Source of the DNA: JANQOH01 sp965201155
GTDB taxonomy: Bacteria > Pseudomonadota > Alphaproteobacteria > UBA7887
Assembly (NCBI GenBank): GCA_965201155.1
Contig: OZ241752.1
Coordinates: 2,542,001 to 2,606,000, forward strand
Direction: 5' to 3'
Length of the DNA stretch: 64,000 nucleotides
In this document: piece after piece, positions 1-8,692 of the stretch
Position numbering within the stretch: position 1 is the first letter of the stretch
Layout of the letters: each line of letters opens with the position of its first letter
Translations under genes and position numbers: made by a program
The notes under the pieces: generated by a model
What the model was told of the DNA's origin: nothing
Database searches by the model: none
The model's input: the letters and a program-made list of their open reading frames with translations, nothing else

Positions 1-756
1 GCTCGCGCCGGTTATGAAAATCTGATGGGGGTACTGCCGGGGCGTCTCGAATTTCCGGCAATGGACGGTTTCTCGGTGCCGGCGACGGCGGCGGCCGCGT
101 TGGAGTTGAGTGGGGCGCGGAATCCGTCCATTCTCGCCGCCGCGGCATCCGAGCGCGCGGCGCTGCATGATGTGAGCGCTGCCGGCGCAAATCTGCTGCC
201 TCGGGTCACGCTCGACGCCATGGCGCAGCGCGGCTGGAGTCCCAATTCCTTCACCGACGAATCCGACACGCTGGAGGTGACGGCGAACGTCCTGATTCCG
301 CTCTATCAGTCCGGTGCGGAATATGCGCGCGTGCGTCAATTGCGGGAAATTGCGCTGCAGCGGCGCCGCGAACTCGACACGGCGCGCCGGATGGTGCGCG
401 AATCGGTTGCCCAAAGCTGGGAGCAGCTCCAGACAGCGCGCGCGCGCGTCGACGCCTTCGAAGCCTCGGTGGAGGCAAACGGCATCGCACTGGAAGGGGT
501 GCAGCAGGAGGCCGCCGTCGGCGCACGCACCGTGCTCGACGTGCTGGACGCCGAACAGGAACTGTTTGAAGCGCGTGTAAATCTCGTGCGCGCCGAAGCC
601 GCAGCGGCGGACGCCACTTTCCGGCTGCTGAGCGTGGTCGGCGGCATGACCGCCCGTGCGCTTCGATTGCCGGTGGAACTTTATGACCCGACCGACAATT
701 ACGATGCCGTGCGCGGCAAATGGCTGGGGTTCGACGCAGGCCGCGGCGCCAATTAA
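1..756 (+). CDS. tolC: TolC-family outer membrane factor, C-terminal part (5' end outside window)
   Basis: The frame is open from the first base and ends at TAA 754-756, leaving 251 residues of a longer protein. The visible part looks like the second structural repeat of a TolC-type outer-membrane channel: long alanine- and glutamate-rich amphipathic helices, a beta-strand stretch (VTANVLIPLYQSGAEYARVR), and the segment VGARTVLDVLDAEQELFEARV, which matches the TolC hallmark GxRTxxDVLDAEqxLfxA. Such proteins form trimeric exit ducts for type I secretion or tripartite efflux. A PopZ-like gene and valS follow on the same strand, a neighbourhood I know from other alphaproteobacteria, which favours the general TolC of type I secretion over a pump-specific channel. 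The substrate cannot be told from the fragment. Confidence 0.9.
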   Translation, partial: ARAGYENLMGVLPGRLEFPAMDGFSVPATAAAALELSGARNPSILAAAASERAALHDVSAAGANLLPRVTLDAMAQRGWSPNSFTDESDTLEVTANVLIPLYQSGAEYARVRQLREIALQRRRELDTARRMVRESVAQSWEQLQTARARVDAFEASVEANGIALEGVQQEAAVGARTVLDVLDAEQELFEARVNLVRAEAAAADATFRLLSVVGGMTARALRLPVELYDPTDNYDAVRGKWLGFDAGRGAN

Positions 757-884
757 TCCCGCCCAGGCATCCGGCCGAGCGAACAACGGAAGGGCTTCCG
801 GCCGGCGCGGCATCGGTCTCCTCTGGCGAACGTGCTTGTCGTGCATTATTGTTGCGGCGTGAAACTCCGGTTTGCAGGTGGCAA

Positions 885-1172
885 ATGGCGGTGAACGAAG
901 GCGGAAAATCGGGCAATCTTTCGACCGGGGAGGCATTATCGTCCATCCGGCGGCTTATCGCGGAGGATGGCAAGGCGGAAACCGGCGTGCTGGTCCTGAC
1001 CGACCGCGTCGATGCGCGGGCAGACGCGGAAGGCGGGCGCACGGTGGAGCAGATCGTGACCGATTTGCTGCGGCCCATGCTGCGCGAATGGCTGGATGAC
1101 AATTTGCCCGCCATCATCGAAAACGCCGTCCAGGCGGAGGTGCGCCGAAAGGTAGAGGCGCAGCCCCGCTGA
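885..1172 (+). CDS. popZ: PopZ-like DUF2497 family protein
   Basis: A small acidic protein of 95 residues. The N-terminal part (STGEALSSIRRLIAEDG) and the C-terminal helical part (VEQIVTDLLRPMLREWLDDNLPAIIENAVQ) fit the DUF2497 family, whose founder PopZ forms a polar scaffold and binds ParB at the cell pole in Caulobacter. The C-terminal motif, LLRPMLREWLDxNLP, is the oligomerisation region and is well conserved here. The linker between is short and acidic, as in small family members. The start at 885 was chosen because homology begins there; an in-frame start at 720 would add 55 residues with no resemblance to the family. It lies between tolC and valS on the same strand. Localisation to the pole is inferred from the family. 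Confidence 0.85.
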   Translation: MAVNEGGKSGNLSTGEALSSIRRLIAEDGKAETGVLVLTDRVDARADAEGGRTVEQIVTDLLRPMLREWLDDNLPAIIENAVQAEVRRKVEAQPR

Positions 1173-1281
1173 AAATTTCGCGCCGGCCGTGACCGCGCCG
1201 GTTTCTCTCCCGGTTCCATCCCACGGTGAATTGCCGCCGCGTCCCCCAACGCCGGGCGGCACACCGCCCCGAGAACACATC

Positions 1282-3930
1282 ATGCTCGACAAGACTTACC
1301 GGCCCGACCAGGTTGAAGCCGCAATCTTCGCGCGCTGGCAGCGCGCCGATGCGTTTGTATCCGACGTGAACCAGCCGGCGGAACCATTCAGCATTGTCAT
1401 GCCGCCGCCGAACGTCACCGGCAGCCTGCATATCGGCCATGCGCTGAATATGACCCTCCAGGATGTCCTGACCCGCTACTGGCGAATGCGCGGGCGGCGG
1501 ACGCTGTGGCAGCCGGGGATGGACCATGCCGGGATCGCGACGCAAATGGTCGTCGAGCGGCAGCTTGCGGAGAGCGGCGAAAGCCGGCGCGCCATGGGCC
1601 GGGATGCGTTCGTCCGCCGCGTATGGCAATGGAAGGCGGAGTCCGGCGGCGCCATCAACGGCCAGTTGCGCCGTCTCGGCGCGTCGCCCGATTGGGCGCG
1701 CGAGCGATTTACCCTCGATGAGGGGCTGAACCGTGCCGTGCGAACGGCTTTTGTCCGGCTCTACCGTGACGGCCTCATCTATCGCGACAAGCGGCTGGTC
1801 AATTGGGATTGCGGCCTGCTCACCGCGATCAGCGACCTTGAAGTCGTGCCCAGGGAGGTGGACGGGCATCTCTGGCATATTCGCTATCCGGTAGAGGGAG
1901 GCGGCCACATCACGGTGGCGACCACGCGGCCCGAAACGATGCTAGGCGACACGGCCGTCGCGGTGCACCCTGAGGATGAGCGCTATCGCAGTCTTATAGG
2001 CGGCCATGCGGTATTGCCGCTGGTCGGGCGCCGCCTGCCGATTGTTGCCGACGCCTATTCGGACCCCGAAAAAGGCACTGGCGCCGTGAAGATCACGCCA
2101 GCGCACGACTTCAACGATTTCGAGGTCGGGCGCCGGCATGGCCTCGACGTGATCAATGTGCTGGACCGCCATGGGCACCTCAACGACACGGTGCCGGAGG
2201 CCTATCGCGGCCTTGAGCGGTTCGAGGCGCGGCGACGCATCGTCGCCGATCTGGAAATCGCCGGCCTGCTGGCGCGTATCGAACCGCATACCCACACGGT
2301 CCCGCATGGCGACCGGTCGGGCACCGTGATCGAACCCTGGCTGACCGATCAATGGTATGTCGATGCGAGAGCCTTGGCCGGACCGGCAATCGACGCGGTG
2401 GAGGACGGGCGCATCCGGTTCGTCCCGAAAGGGTGGGAAAACACCTATTTCGAGTGGATGCGAAACATCCAGCCCTGGTGCATATCGCGGCAGTTATGGT
2501 GGGGCCACCGCATTCCCGCATGGTACGGGCCGGATGGCGGGATTTTCGTCGCCATGGATGAGGCGGAAGCGCAGGCGCTGGCTGCCGAGCATTACGGCAA
2601 GGCCGTTGTCCTCACACAGGATGACGATGTGCTTGATACCTGGTTTTCGTCCGGTCTGTGGCCGTTTTCCACGCTCGGGTGGCCGACCGAAACCCCGGAA
2701 CTGGCAGTTTGGCACCCGACCACCACGCTGGTCACCGGTTTCGACATCATCTTTTTTTGGGTCGCGCGCATGATCATGCTCGGCCTGCATTTCACCGGTG
2801 AGATCCCGTTTCGCGACATTTACATCCACGCCCTGGTGCGCGATGCGGAAGGGCGGAAAATGTCCAAGTCGCAAGGCAATATCATCGACCCGCTGGAAGT
2901 CATGGACCAGCATGGCGCGGACGCGCTGCGCTTTACCCTGACGGCGATGGCTGCGCAGGGGCGGGACATCAAGCTGTCGGACCAGCGCGTGGTGGGGTAT
3001 CGCAATTTCGTCACCAAACTCTGGAATGCGGCGCGGTTTTGCGAGATCAATCACTGCTTGCCGCCTGCCGCAACGGATGCGCCGCCGCCCGCAGCACGCA
3101 GCACTGCCGACCGCTGGGTGATGACGGAACTGGTCGACGCAGTGCACGCCACTGCGGCTGCGCTCGAAGCCTATCGTTTCAACGATGCAGCAGACCGCCT
3201 GTACCACTTCGTCTGGCACAGTTTCTGCGACTGGTATCTGGAACTCATCAAGCCGGTGCTGCGCGGCGATGACGAGACCGACAAACGCGGCACACGCGCC
3301 GTCGCGGGCTGGGTGCTGGGACAGATACTGCGTGCGCTGCATCCGCTCACTCCGTTCGTTTCCGAGGAACTTCATGCGCGGCTGGGCGGACAGGGCGATG
3401 GATTGCTGATGACCGCGCCCTGGCCGGATCATGACGATGCCTTGCGCGACGCGGAGGCGCGCGACGAAATGAACTGGGTCATTCGGCTGATCGGCGAAGT
3501 GCGCTCGGTGCGCGCCGAAATGAATGTGCCGGCAGGCGCAACCGCGCCTCTGTTACTTGTGGCCGATGACGCGGCGATCCGGTCCCGGATGGTGCGGCAT
3601 CGCGGCGCCATCGAAACGCTGGCGCGCGTCACAGCGTCGATCAATGAGGAGAAGCCGCCAGCGGGTGCGCTGGAGATCGTGTTCGACCGCGCAAGCGGTT
3701 TTCTCGCGGTTGCGGATGTGATCGATGTGAACGCCGAGAAAGCGCGCTTGCAACGGGAGATACAGAAGCTTCAGGGTGAAATCCGCAAGCTTGACGCGAA
3801 ACTGGCAAATTCAGGATTTCTGGCACGGGCGCCGGAGGCTTTGGTGAACAAGCAGCGCGACCGCCGCGGTGAAGCTGAAACACTGCTGCAGCGTCACCGG
3901 ACCGCAGAAGCGCGCCTTGAGGCGTTGTGA
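1282..3930 (+). CDS. valS: Valyl-tRNA synthetase
   Basis: A class I aminoacyl-tRNA synthetase of 882 residues that charges tRNA-Val with valine in the cytoplasm. The HIGH signature is at residues 50-53 (PPPNVTGSLHIGHALN) and KMSKS at 526-530 (GRKMSKSQGNIIDPL). The editing domain lies between them, with TTRPETMLGDTAVAVHPED typical of valine/isoleucine/leucine enzymes. The C-terminal 65 or so residues are a lysine- and glutamate-rich coiled coil (ARLQREIQKLQGEIRKLDAK), which distinguishes ValRS from IleRS. The start at 1282 gives the expected N-terminus; 93 bases of open frame upstream look non-coding (proline-rich, no homology). Length is normal and nothing is missing. Confidence 0.97.
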   Translation: MLDKTYRPDQVEAAIFARWQRADAFVSDVNQPAEPFSIVMPPPNVTGSLHIGHALNMTLQDVLTRYWRMRGRRTLWQPGMDHAGIATQMVVERQLAESGESRRAMGRDAFVRRVWQWKAESGGAINGQLRRLGASPDWARERFTLDEGLNRAVRTAFVRLYRDGLIYRDKRLVNWDCGLLTAISDLEVVPREVDGHLWHIRYPVEGGGHITVATTRPETMLGDTAVAVHPEDERYRSLIGGHAVLPLVGRRLPIVADAYSDPEKGTGAVKITPAHDFNDFEVGRRHGLDVINVLDRHGHLNDTVPEAYRGLERFEARRRIVADLEIAGLLARIEPHTHTVPHGDRSGTVIEPWLTDQWYVDARALAGPAIDAVEDGRIRFVPKGWENTYFEWMRNIQPWCISRQLWWGHRIPAWYGPDGGIFVAMDEAEAQALAAEHYGKAVVLTQDDDVLDTWFSSGLWPFSTLGWPTETPELAVWHPTTTLVTGFDIIFFWVARMIMLGLHFTGEIPFRDIYIHALVRDAEGRKMSKSQGNIIDPLEVMDQHGADALRFTLTAMAAQGRDIKLSDQRVVGYRNFVTKLWNAARFCEINHCLPPAATDAPPPAARSTADRWVMTELVDAVHATAAALEAYRFNDAADRLYHFVWHSFCDWYLELIKPVLRGDDETDKRGTRAVAGWVLGQILRALHPLTPFVSEELHARLGGQGDGLLMTAPWPDHDDALRDAEARDEMNWVIRLIGEVRSVRAEMNVPAGATAPLLLVADDAAIRSRMVRHRGAIETLARVTASINEEKPPAGALEIVFDRASGFLAVADVIDVNAEKARLQREIQKLQGEIRKLDAKLANSGFLARAPEALVNKQRDRRGEAETLLQRHRTAEARLEAL

Positions 3931-4012
3931 CGGGTTTGACGCGCAGACCTCCGACGCTATTTTTTCGCAGCCGGGAGGCGCCGACGCCAACGGCGAAAAT
4001 GGGGAAGATGGA

Positions 4013-5731
4013 ATGAGCCAATTTGACAAGAGCAAACTGCCCAGCCGCCATGCGACCGAGGGACCGGAACGCGCCCCGCACCGGGCCTTCTATTACGCGA
4101 TGGGGCTGACGGAAAAGGAAATTCATCAGCCGTTTGTCGGCGTCGCGACAACCTGGAACGAAACTGCGCCGTGCAACATCACGCTGCGCCGGCAGGCGCA
4201 GGCTGTGAAGCGCGGAGTGACATTCGCCGGCGGTACGCCGCGCGAATTCACCACCATCACCGTCACTGACGGCATCGCCATGGGGCACCAGGGCATGAAG
4301 GCGTCGCTGGTCAGCCGCGAGGCGATTGCCGACACGGTGGAACTGTGCGTGCGCGGTCATGCCTATGACGGCCTCGTCGGAATTGCCGGTTGCGACAAGT
4401 CGCTGCCGGCGATGATGATGGCCATGCTGCGGCTCAATGTGCCGGCGGCCTTCATCTATGGCGGCTCGATCCTGCCCGGCAAGTTCGAGGGCCGCGATGT
4501 GACGGTGCAGGATGTGTTCGAAGCCGTGGGGCGGCATTTCGCCGGCAATATGGACGACGAGCAGTTGCTGGCGCTGGAAAAGGTGGCGTGTCCTTCCGGC
4601 GGCTCGTGCGGCGGTCAGTTCACCGCCAACACGATGGCGTGCGTTGCCGAGGCGATCGGCCTTGCGCTGCCGAACTCAACCGCCATGCCCGCGCCCTATG
4701 AAAGCCGCGACGAATATTCCGACGCCGCCGGGCGGGCGGTCATGCGCATGATTGCCGAAGGGCTGCGCCCGCGCGATATCGTCACACGGAAATCCATGGA
4801 GAACGCCGCCACGGTGGTGGCCGCGTCAGGCGGCTCCACCAATGCCGGTTTGCATCTGCCGGCGATGGCCAATGAGGCGGGGATAGAATTCACCCTGCTC
4901 GACGTGGCCGAAATCTTCAAACGCACGCCCTATATCGCCGATCTCAAGCCAGGGGGGCGCTATGTCGCCAAGGACCTGTACGAGGCCGGCGGCGTGTCGG
5001 TGATCATGAAGGCGCTGCTGGATGGCGGCTACCTTCATGGCGACTGCATGACGGTGACGGGAAAGACCATCGCCGAAAATCTTGCCGATTTCGTGTTCCC
5101 GGAAAATCAGGACGTGGTGCGGCGCACCGATACACCGATCACGCCGACCGGCGGCGTTGTCGGCCTGCAGGGCAATCTCGCGCCCGAAGGCGCGATCGTG
5201 AAAGTGGCCGGCATGGCGAAGCTGACCCATCGCGGGCCGGCGCGCGTATTCGATTGCGAGGAAGATGCTTTCGCCGCAGTCGAACGCCATGACTACAAGG
5301 ACGGCGATGTGCTGGTGATCCGCTACGAGGGTCCGCGCGGCGGGCCGGGTATGCGGGAAATGCTGGCAACCACAGCAGCGCTTTACGGGCAGGGGGCCGG
5401 TGACACGGTTGCCCTGATCACCGACGGACGTTTTTCCGGCGCGACGCGCGGGTTTTGCATCGGCCATGTCGGGCCGGAAGCGGCAGTCGGTGGCCCCATT
5501 GGCTTGCTGCGGGACGGCGATATCGTCGTCATAGACGCAGTCGACGGCCGGCTCGAGGTGGAATTGTCGGACGATGAACTCGCGGCGCGGCGCCAGTCAT
5601 GGCAGGGGCGCGAACATGAACACCGTTCGGGTGAACTGTGGAAATATTCGCAATTGGTGGGTTCGGCACTTGACGGTGCCGTGACACACCCCGGCGCCAG
5701 CGCGGAAGTCGCCTGTTACGCGGACAGTTGA
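4013..5731 (+). CDS. ilvD: Dihydroxy-acid dehydratase
   Basis: This 572-residue enzyme makes 2-oxo acids from 2,3-dihydroxy-3-methylbutanoate or -pentanoate, the penultimate step of valine and isoleucine synthesis. Candidate iron-sulfur ligands are C54 (ETAPCNIT), C127 (GIAGCDKSLPAMM) and C199 (CPSGGSCGGQFTANTM), all in conserved family contexts. The C-terminal part carries GPRGGPGMREML and LITDGRFSGATRGFCIGHV, both family signatures. Length matches the short IlvD class of about 560-575 residues. The start at 4013 is preceded by GGAAGATGGA and gives the usual N-terminus; upstream in-frame starts overlap valS. It converges with the next gene, with a 22-base gap. Confidence 0.96.
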   Translation: MSQFDKSKLPSRHATEGPERAPHRAFYYAMGLTEKEIHQPFVGVATTWNETAPCNITLRRQAQAVKRGVTFAGGTPREFTTITVTDGIAMGHQGMKASLVSREAIADTVELCVRGHAYDGLVGIAGCDKSLPAMMMAMLRLNVPAAFIYGGSILPGKFEGRDVTVQDVFEAVGRHFAGNMDDEQLLALEKVACPSGGSCGGQFTANTMACVAEAIGLALPNSTAMPAPYESRDEYSDAAGRAVMRMIAEGLRPRDIVTRKSMENAATVVAASGGSTNAGLHLPAMANEAGIEFTLLDVAEIFKRTPYIADLKPGGRYVAKDLYEAGGVSVIMKALLDGGYLHGDCMTVTGKTIAENLADFVFPENQDVVRRTDTPITPTGGVVGLQGNLAPEGAIVKVAGMAKLTHRGPARVFDCEEDAFAAVERHDYKDGDVLVIRYEGPRGGPGMREMLATTAALYGQGAGDTVALITDGRFSGATRGFCIGHVGPEAAVGGPIGLLRDGDIVVIDAVDGRLEVELSDDELAARRQSWQGREHEHRSGELWKYSQLVGSALDGAVTHPGASAEVACYADS

Positions 5732-5753
5732 CGCGAATATTCTCTGGGGCGGG

Positions 5754-6845
5754 TCAGAGGCGTAAAGCTTCCAGGCCCGCCCAGTCGAATACGACGCTAT
5801 GGCCGGGCCGGTCCGGTGCGGCTGCAAAACCGTCGTGAACCGAGAGGGGCTCGGCGATGAATTTCTCCAGCCCGAATCCATGCACTTCGAGATAGGAAGC
5901 GTTCGGCGCCGCGGCGAGCAGATGCAGATGCAGGTCGTGCACACCGTGTGAGGTGACGGGCAGGCCGAACGCTTCGGCCAGCCTAGCGACCTTCATCCAT
6001 ACGGTAATTCCGCCGCAAGTGGCGACGTCCGGCTCCGGGAACGACACGGCATCAGCTTCCATATAGGCGCGGAACTCGGCCAGCGTGTGCAGGTTCTCGC
6101 CCGTGGCGATGGGTACGGGGGTCATGCGCCGCAGGCGTGCATGGGCGGCGATATCTTCCGGTTCGGTGGGTTCTTCCAGCCAGACAAGCCCGGCGTCGGC
6201 CAGCGCCAGCGCCGCTTGCACGGCCTGATCGCCGGTCCAGCGCATGTTCGCGTCGGCCATGAGGGGGAAGTCGGGGCCGAGGAAGTCGCGCATGGCGGCC
6301 ACACGCGCCACATCCTCACCCAGGTTATCCCGCCCCACCTTCATCTTTATGGCACGGAACCCCTTGTCGAGATTGCCTTGGGTCTGTTCGAGAAGTTGTT
6401 CGAGCGGGAATTGCAGGTCGATCCCGCCGGCATAGGCGCGCACCTGCGGGTCATGGCCGCCGAGCAGGCGCCAGAGCGGCATTTCGGCCTGCTTTGCCTT
6501 CAGGTCCCACAGAGCGATATCCACTGCCGCCATGGCGAAAGCCACCGGTCCGCCGCGCCCGACAAAATGAGTCCGCCACCACATGCGTTTCCACAACGCC
6601 TCGATCAGCGTTTCGTCCGCGCCGTCGAGCAGAGGAAACAGGTCATCGGCGATCAGAGAACGAATGGCTCGCGATCCGGCGCCGGTCCCGGCTGTATAGG
6701 TATAGCCGAGTCCTTCCCGTCCCTGGTCGTCCGTAATGCGCGCGGTGATGAGATCGAAATCCCTCATCTCCCCGTGTGTCGAGTCCGACAGGGTGACATC
6801 AAGCGGAATACGGTAATGGTCGCACGCGAGCGCGGTGATGGTCAT
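5754..6845 (-). CDS. Enolase-superfamily enzyme, mandelate racemase/muconate lactonizing type
   Basis: A 363-residue protein with the two-domain enolase-superfamily layout: an N-terminal capping domain followed by a modified TIM barrel. Active-site landmarks are visible: the KxK motif in AIKMKVGRDN, metal ligands in LMADANMRW, WLEEPTEPED and IATGENLHT, and a C-terminal histidine in SHGVHDLHLHLLAA, placed like the general base of mandelate racemase-type members. The family abstracts a proton next to a carboxylate and performs racemisation or dehydration of acid sugars and related acids; the exact substrate is not predictable. The ATG at 6845 was chosen since the upstream 22 residues are not family-like. 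It lies downstream of a cupin gene, and both lie beside a divergent alcohol dehydrogenase. Confidence 0.9.
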   Translation of the reverse strand: MTITALACDHYRIPLDVTLSDSTHGEMRDFDLITARITDDQGREGLGYTYTAGTGAGSRAIRSLIADDLFPLLDGADETLIEALWKRMWWRTHFVGRGGPVAFAMAAVDIALWDLKAKQAEMPLWRLLGGHDPQVRAYAGGIDLQFPLEQLLEQTQGNLDKGFRAIKMKVGRDNLGEDVARVAAMRDFLGPDFPLMADANMRWTGDQAVQAALALADAGLVWLEEPTEPEDIAAHARLRRMTPVPIATGENLHTLAEFRAYMEADAVSFPEPDVATCGGITVWMKVARLAEAFGLPVTSHGVHDLHLHLLAAAPNASYLEVHGFGLEKFIAEPLSVHDGFAAAPDRPGHSVVFDWAGLEALRL

Positions 6846-6959
6846 GGCGATGTCCGAGGGGATGTGTCCGGAAACTTCACGAATTGTGACCGCCCTCGCC
6901 GCTCCAGGCAACCGCGTTGGCCATCGCCCGGTATTGCGACAGGCGGGACGCAGCGTTCT

Positions 6960-7406
6960 TCATTGCCTGGCGCGTTGGCGCTCGAGGCCGCGGGCGAAAT
7001 TGTCGAGCGTGATCCGCCGTTCGAGCGACAGGTCCTCGCTCAGGATGTCGTAGACATTGCCGTCGACCGCCTGCATGGACAGCAGGATGATCGCGCCTTC
7101 CGGCCCGCTGCCTTCGACATGAGTCTCGTTGCCCCGATTCTCCGAAAAGGTCCCGGCCGGGCGGATGTCGGGCGGGCCGAGTGCGCCGCCGGGGGCCGGC
7201 TTGAAAATGCGGTGCTCGCCTTCCAGAACCAGTGTCTTGGTGACTCCCACATGCGTGTGCGGCACGCAATTTACCAACGGATCGAACTTCATCAGCATAT
7301 CGACCCGGTTCAGCTCCCGGTCGACGCTCTGGATTGCGTAATACAGTCCCTCGAAACCTCTGAACGGCGCCCAGTCGATGGCGCGGTCGTCAAATTTGTA
7401 CGACAT
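6960..7406 (-). CDS. Cupin-fold protein of unknown function
   Basis: A 148-residue protein with what looks like a single cupin barrel. The segment VPHTHVGVTKTLVLEGEHRI supplies H-x-H and a glutamate at the spacing of cupin motif 1, and RGNETHVEGSGPEGAIIL could supply the later histidine. These would bind one metal ion. Family members include dioxygenases, isomerases and ChrR-like sensors; nothing here allows a choice. The start at 7406 leaves 143 bases to the divergent alcohol dehydrogenase gene, and the gene is followed by the enolase-superfamily gene on the same strand, 114 bases away. A role in the same small-molecule pathway is an inference from position only. Confidence 0.7.
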   Translation of the reverse strand: MSYKFDDRAIDWAPFRGFEGLYYAIQSVDRELNRVDMLMKFDPLVNCVPHTHVGVTKTLVLEGEHRIFKPAPGGALGPPDIRPAGTFSENRGNETHVEGSGPEGAIILLSMQAVDGNVYDILSEDLSLERRITLDNFARGLERQRARQ

Positions 7407-7549
7407 ACCGGCTCCCTGCCCTTTCCGAGATTTGAATGCTGCGCGCCAGTAGAACCGATGGCGGCGAATATGGGAAGAGCCGGCATATTGCCGGGCGCGT
7501 TCGAACGCGATATGGGAACGGGCCGCAGCGTAAGGTGGAGGAGAAGGTG

Positions 7550-8689
7550 ATGACGTCGGGACGGGTTGCATTCGGGCGCATGGAGGCGGTGAGCTTCGGA
7601 ACGCCGCTGGAAGATGCGGTGGTCGTCGAGGCGGAACGCCTCGCCGCCGGACGAATTTTCCTGATGGCAAGCGGCACACTGAATCGGAATACCGGAGAGA
7701 TCGACAAGCTGCGCGGCGCGCTCGGCAGCAGGATTGCCGGCGAATTTGACAGCATGTCTCCGCACACCCCGCGGCGCGATGTCCTTGCCGCGGCAGAAGC
7801 GGCGCGCACCGCACAGGCCGACCTGATCGTCACTTTCGGCGGCGGTTCGCTCACCGACGGAGCGAAGGCCGTGCGCATGTGCCTCGCCAACGATATCCGC
7901 ATGCCGGAGGATATGGATTCCTTGCGGGAGCCGACGGCGGCAGCGCCAACGGTGCCGCAGATCAGTATTCCCACCACACTTTCGGCCGGTGAATTCAGCG
8001 CTCTCGCGGGCGTTACCGACGAACGCGCCAGGGCGAAGGAATTGTTTCACCATCCCGCTGCAATTCCCACTGCCGTCATTCTCGACCCGGCGCCGACTGT
8101 GCACACGCCGGAATGGCTTTTTCTCTCTACCGGTGTGCGTGCGGTGGACCATTGCGTCGAAGGCGTGTGTTCGAACGAAGCACATCCTTATGGCGACGCG
8201 CAGGCGCTGAAAGGGCTGGAACTGCTCACTCGGGGGCTGGCGCGGGTGAAAGCCGACCCTGCCGACATGGCCGCGCGGCTGGACTGCCAGACCGGTGCGT
8301 GGCTGTCCATGGCGCCGCTTGCGAGCGGCGTACCCATGGGCGCCAGCCACGGTATTGGCTATGTCCTGGGCGCGCTGTTCGACATGCCGCACGGCCACAC
8401 ATCGTGCATCATGCTGCCGGCGGTGATGCGGTGGAACCGGCCTGCCAATGCGGGGCGCCAGAAACTGGCGGCGGCGGCGATGGGTGCGGCCGACGGCGAT
8501 GCGGCTTCGGCGCTGGACCGTTTCATCGCCGGACTCGGCATGCCGCGCAGTCTTTCGGGCGCAGGCATCGGACGCGAGCATTTCCCCGGGATGGCGGAAC
8601 GGGCGATGAAAACGCCCTGGGTGCCGCGCAACCCGCGGCCCGTCCCCGGGCCGGAGGCGGTAATGGAAATTCTCGAGCTCGCTGCCTGA
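7550..8689 (+). CDS. Iron-containing alcohol dehydrogenase / maleylacetate reductase family protein
   Basis: A 379-residue member of the group III (iron-type) alcohol dehydrogenases. The nucleotide-binding signature is LIVTFGGGSLTDGAKAV, followed by ISIPTTLSAGEFSALAGV, which matches the maleylacetate reductase branch rather than classical ADH. Putative metal ligands are the aspartate and histidine in GVRAVDHCVEG and the histidines in GASHGIGYVLG and DMPHGHTSC. The likely reaction is an NAD(P)H-dependent reduction of a keto group or oxidation of an alcohol. The ATG at 7550 follows AGGTGGAGGAG, a strong ribosome-binding site, so an upstream in-frame start at 7436 is unlikely. It ends 3 bases before the convergent RND pump gene. 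Confidence 0.88.
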   Translation: MTSGRVAFGRMEAVSFGTPLEDAVVVEAERLAAGRIFLMASGTLNRNTGEIDKLRGALGSRIAGEFDSMSPHTPRRDVLAAAEAARTAQADLIVTFGGGSLTDGAKAVRMCLANDIRMPEDMDSLREPTAAAPTVPQISIPTTLSAGEFSALAGVTDERARAKELFHHPAAIPTAVILDPAPTVHTPEWLFLSTGVRAVDHCVEGVCSNEAHPYGDAQALKGLELLTRGLARVKADPADMAARLDCQTGAWLSMAPLASGVPMGASHGIGYVLGALFDMPHGHTSCIMLPAVMRWNRPANAGRQKLAAAAMGAADGDAASALDRFIAGLGMPRSLSGAGIGREHFPGMAERAMKTPWVPRNPRPVPGPEAVMEILELAA

Positions 8690-8692
8690 GCC

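Noticed and set aside
1189..1281. Longer N-terminus for valS
   Set aside because: The extra 31 residues are proline-rich and unlike the family; the ATG at 1282 gives the standard start.
6087..7550. Plus-strand frame of 487 codons
   Set aside because: Runs opposite to the enolase-superfamily and cupin genes, which both have clear family motifs.
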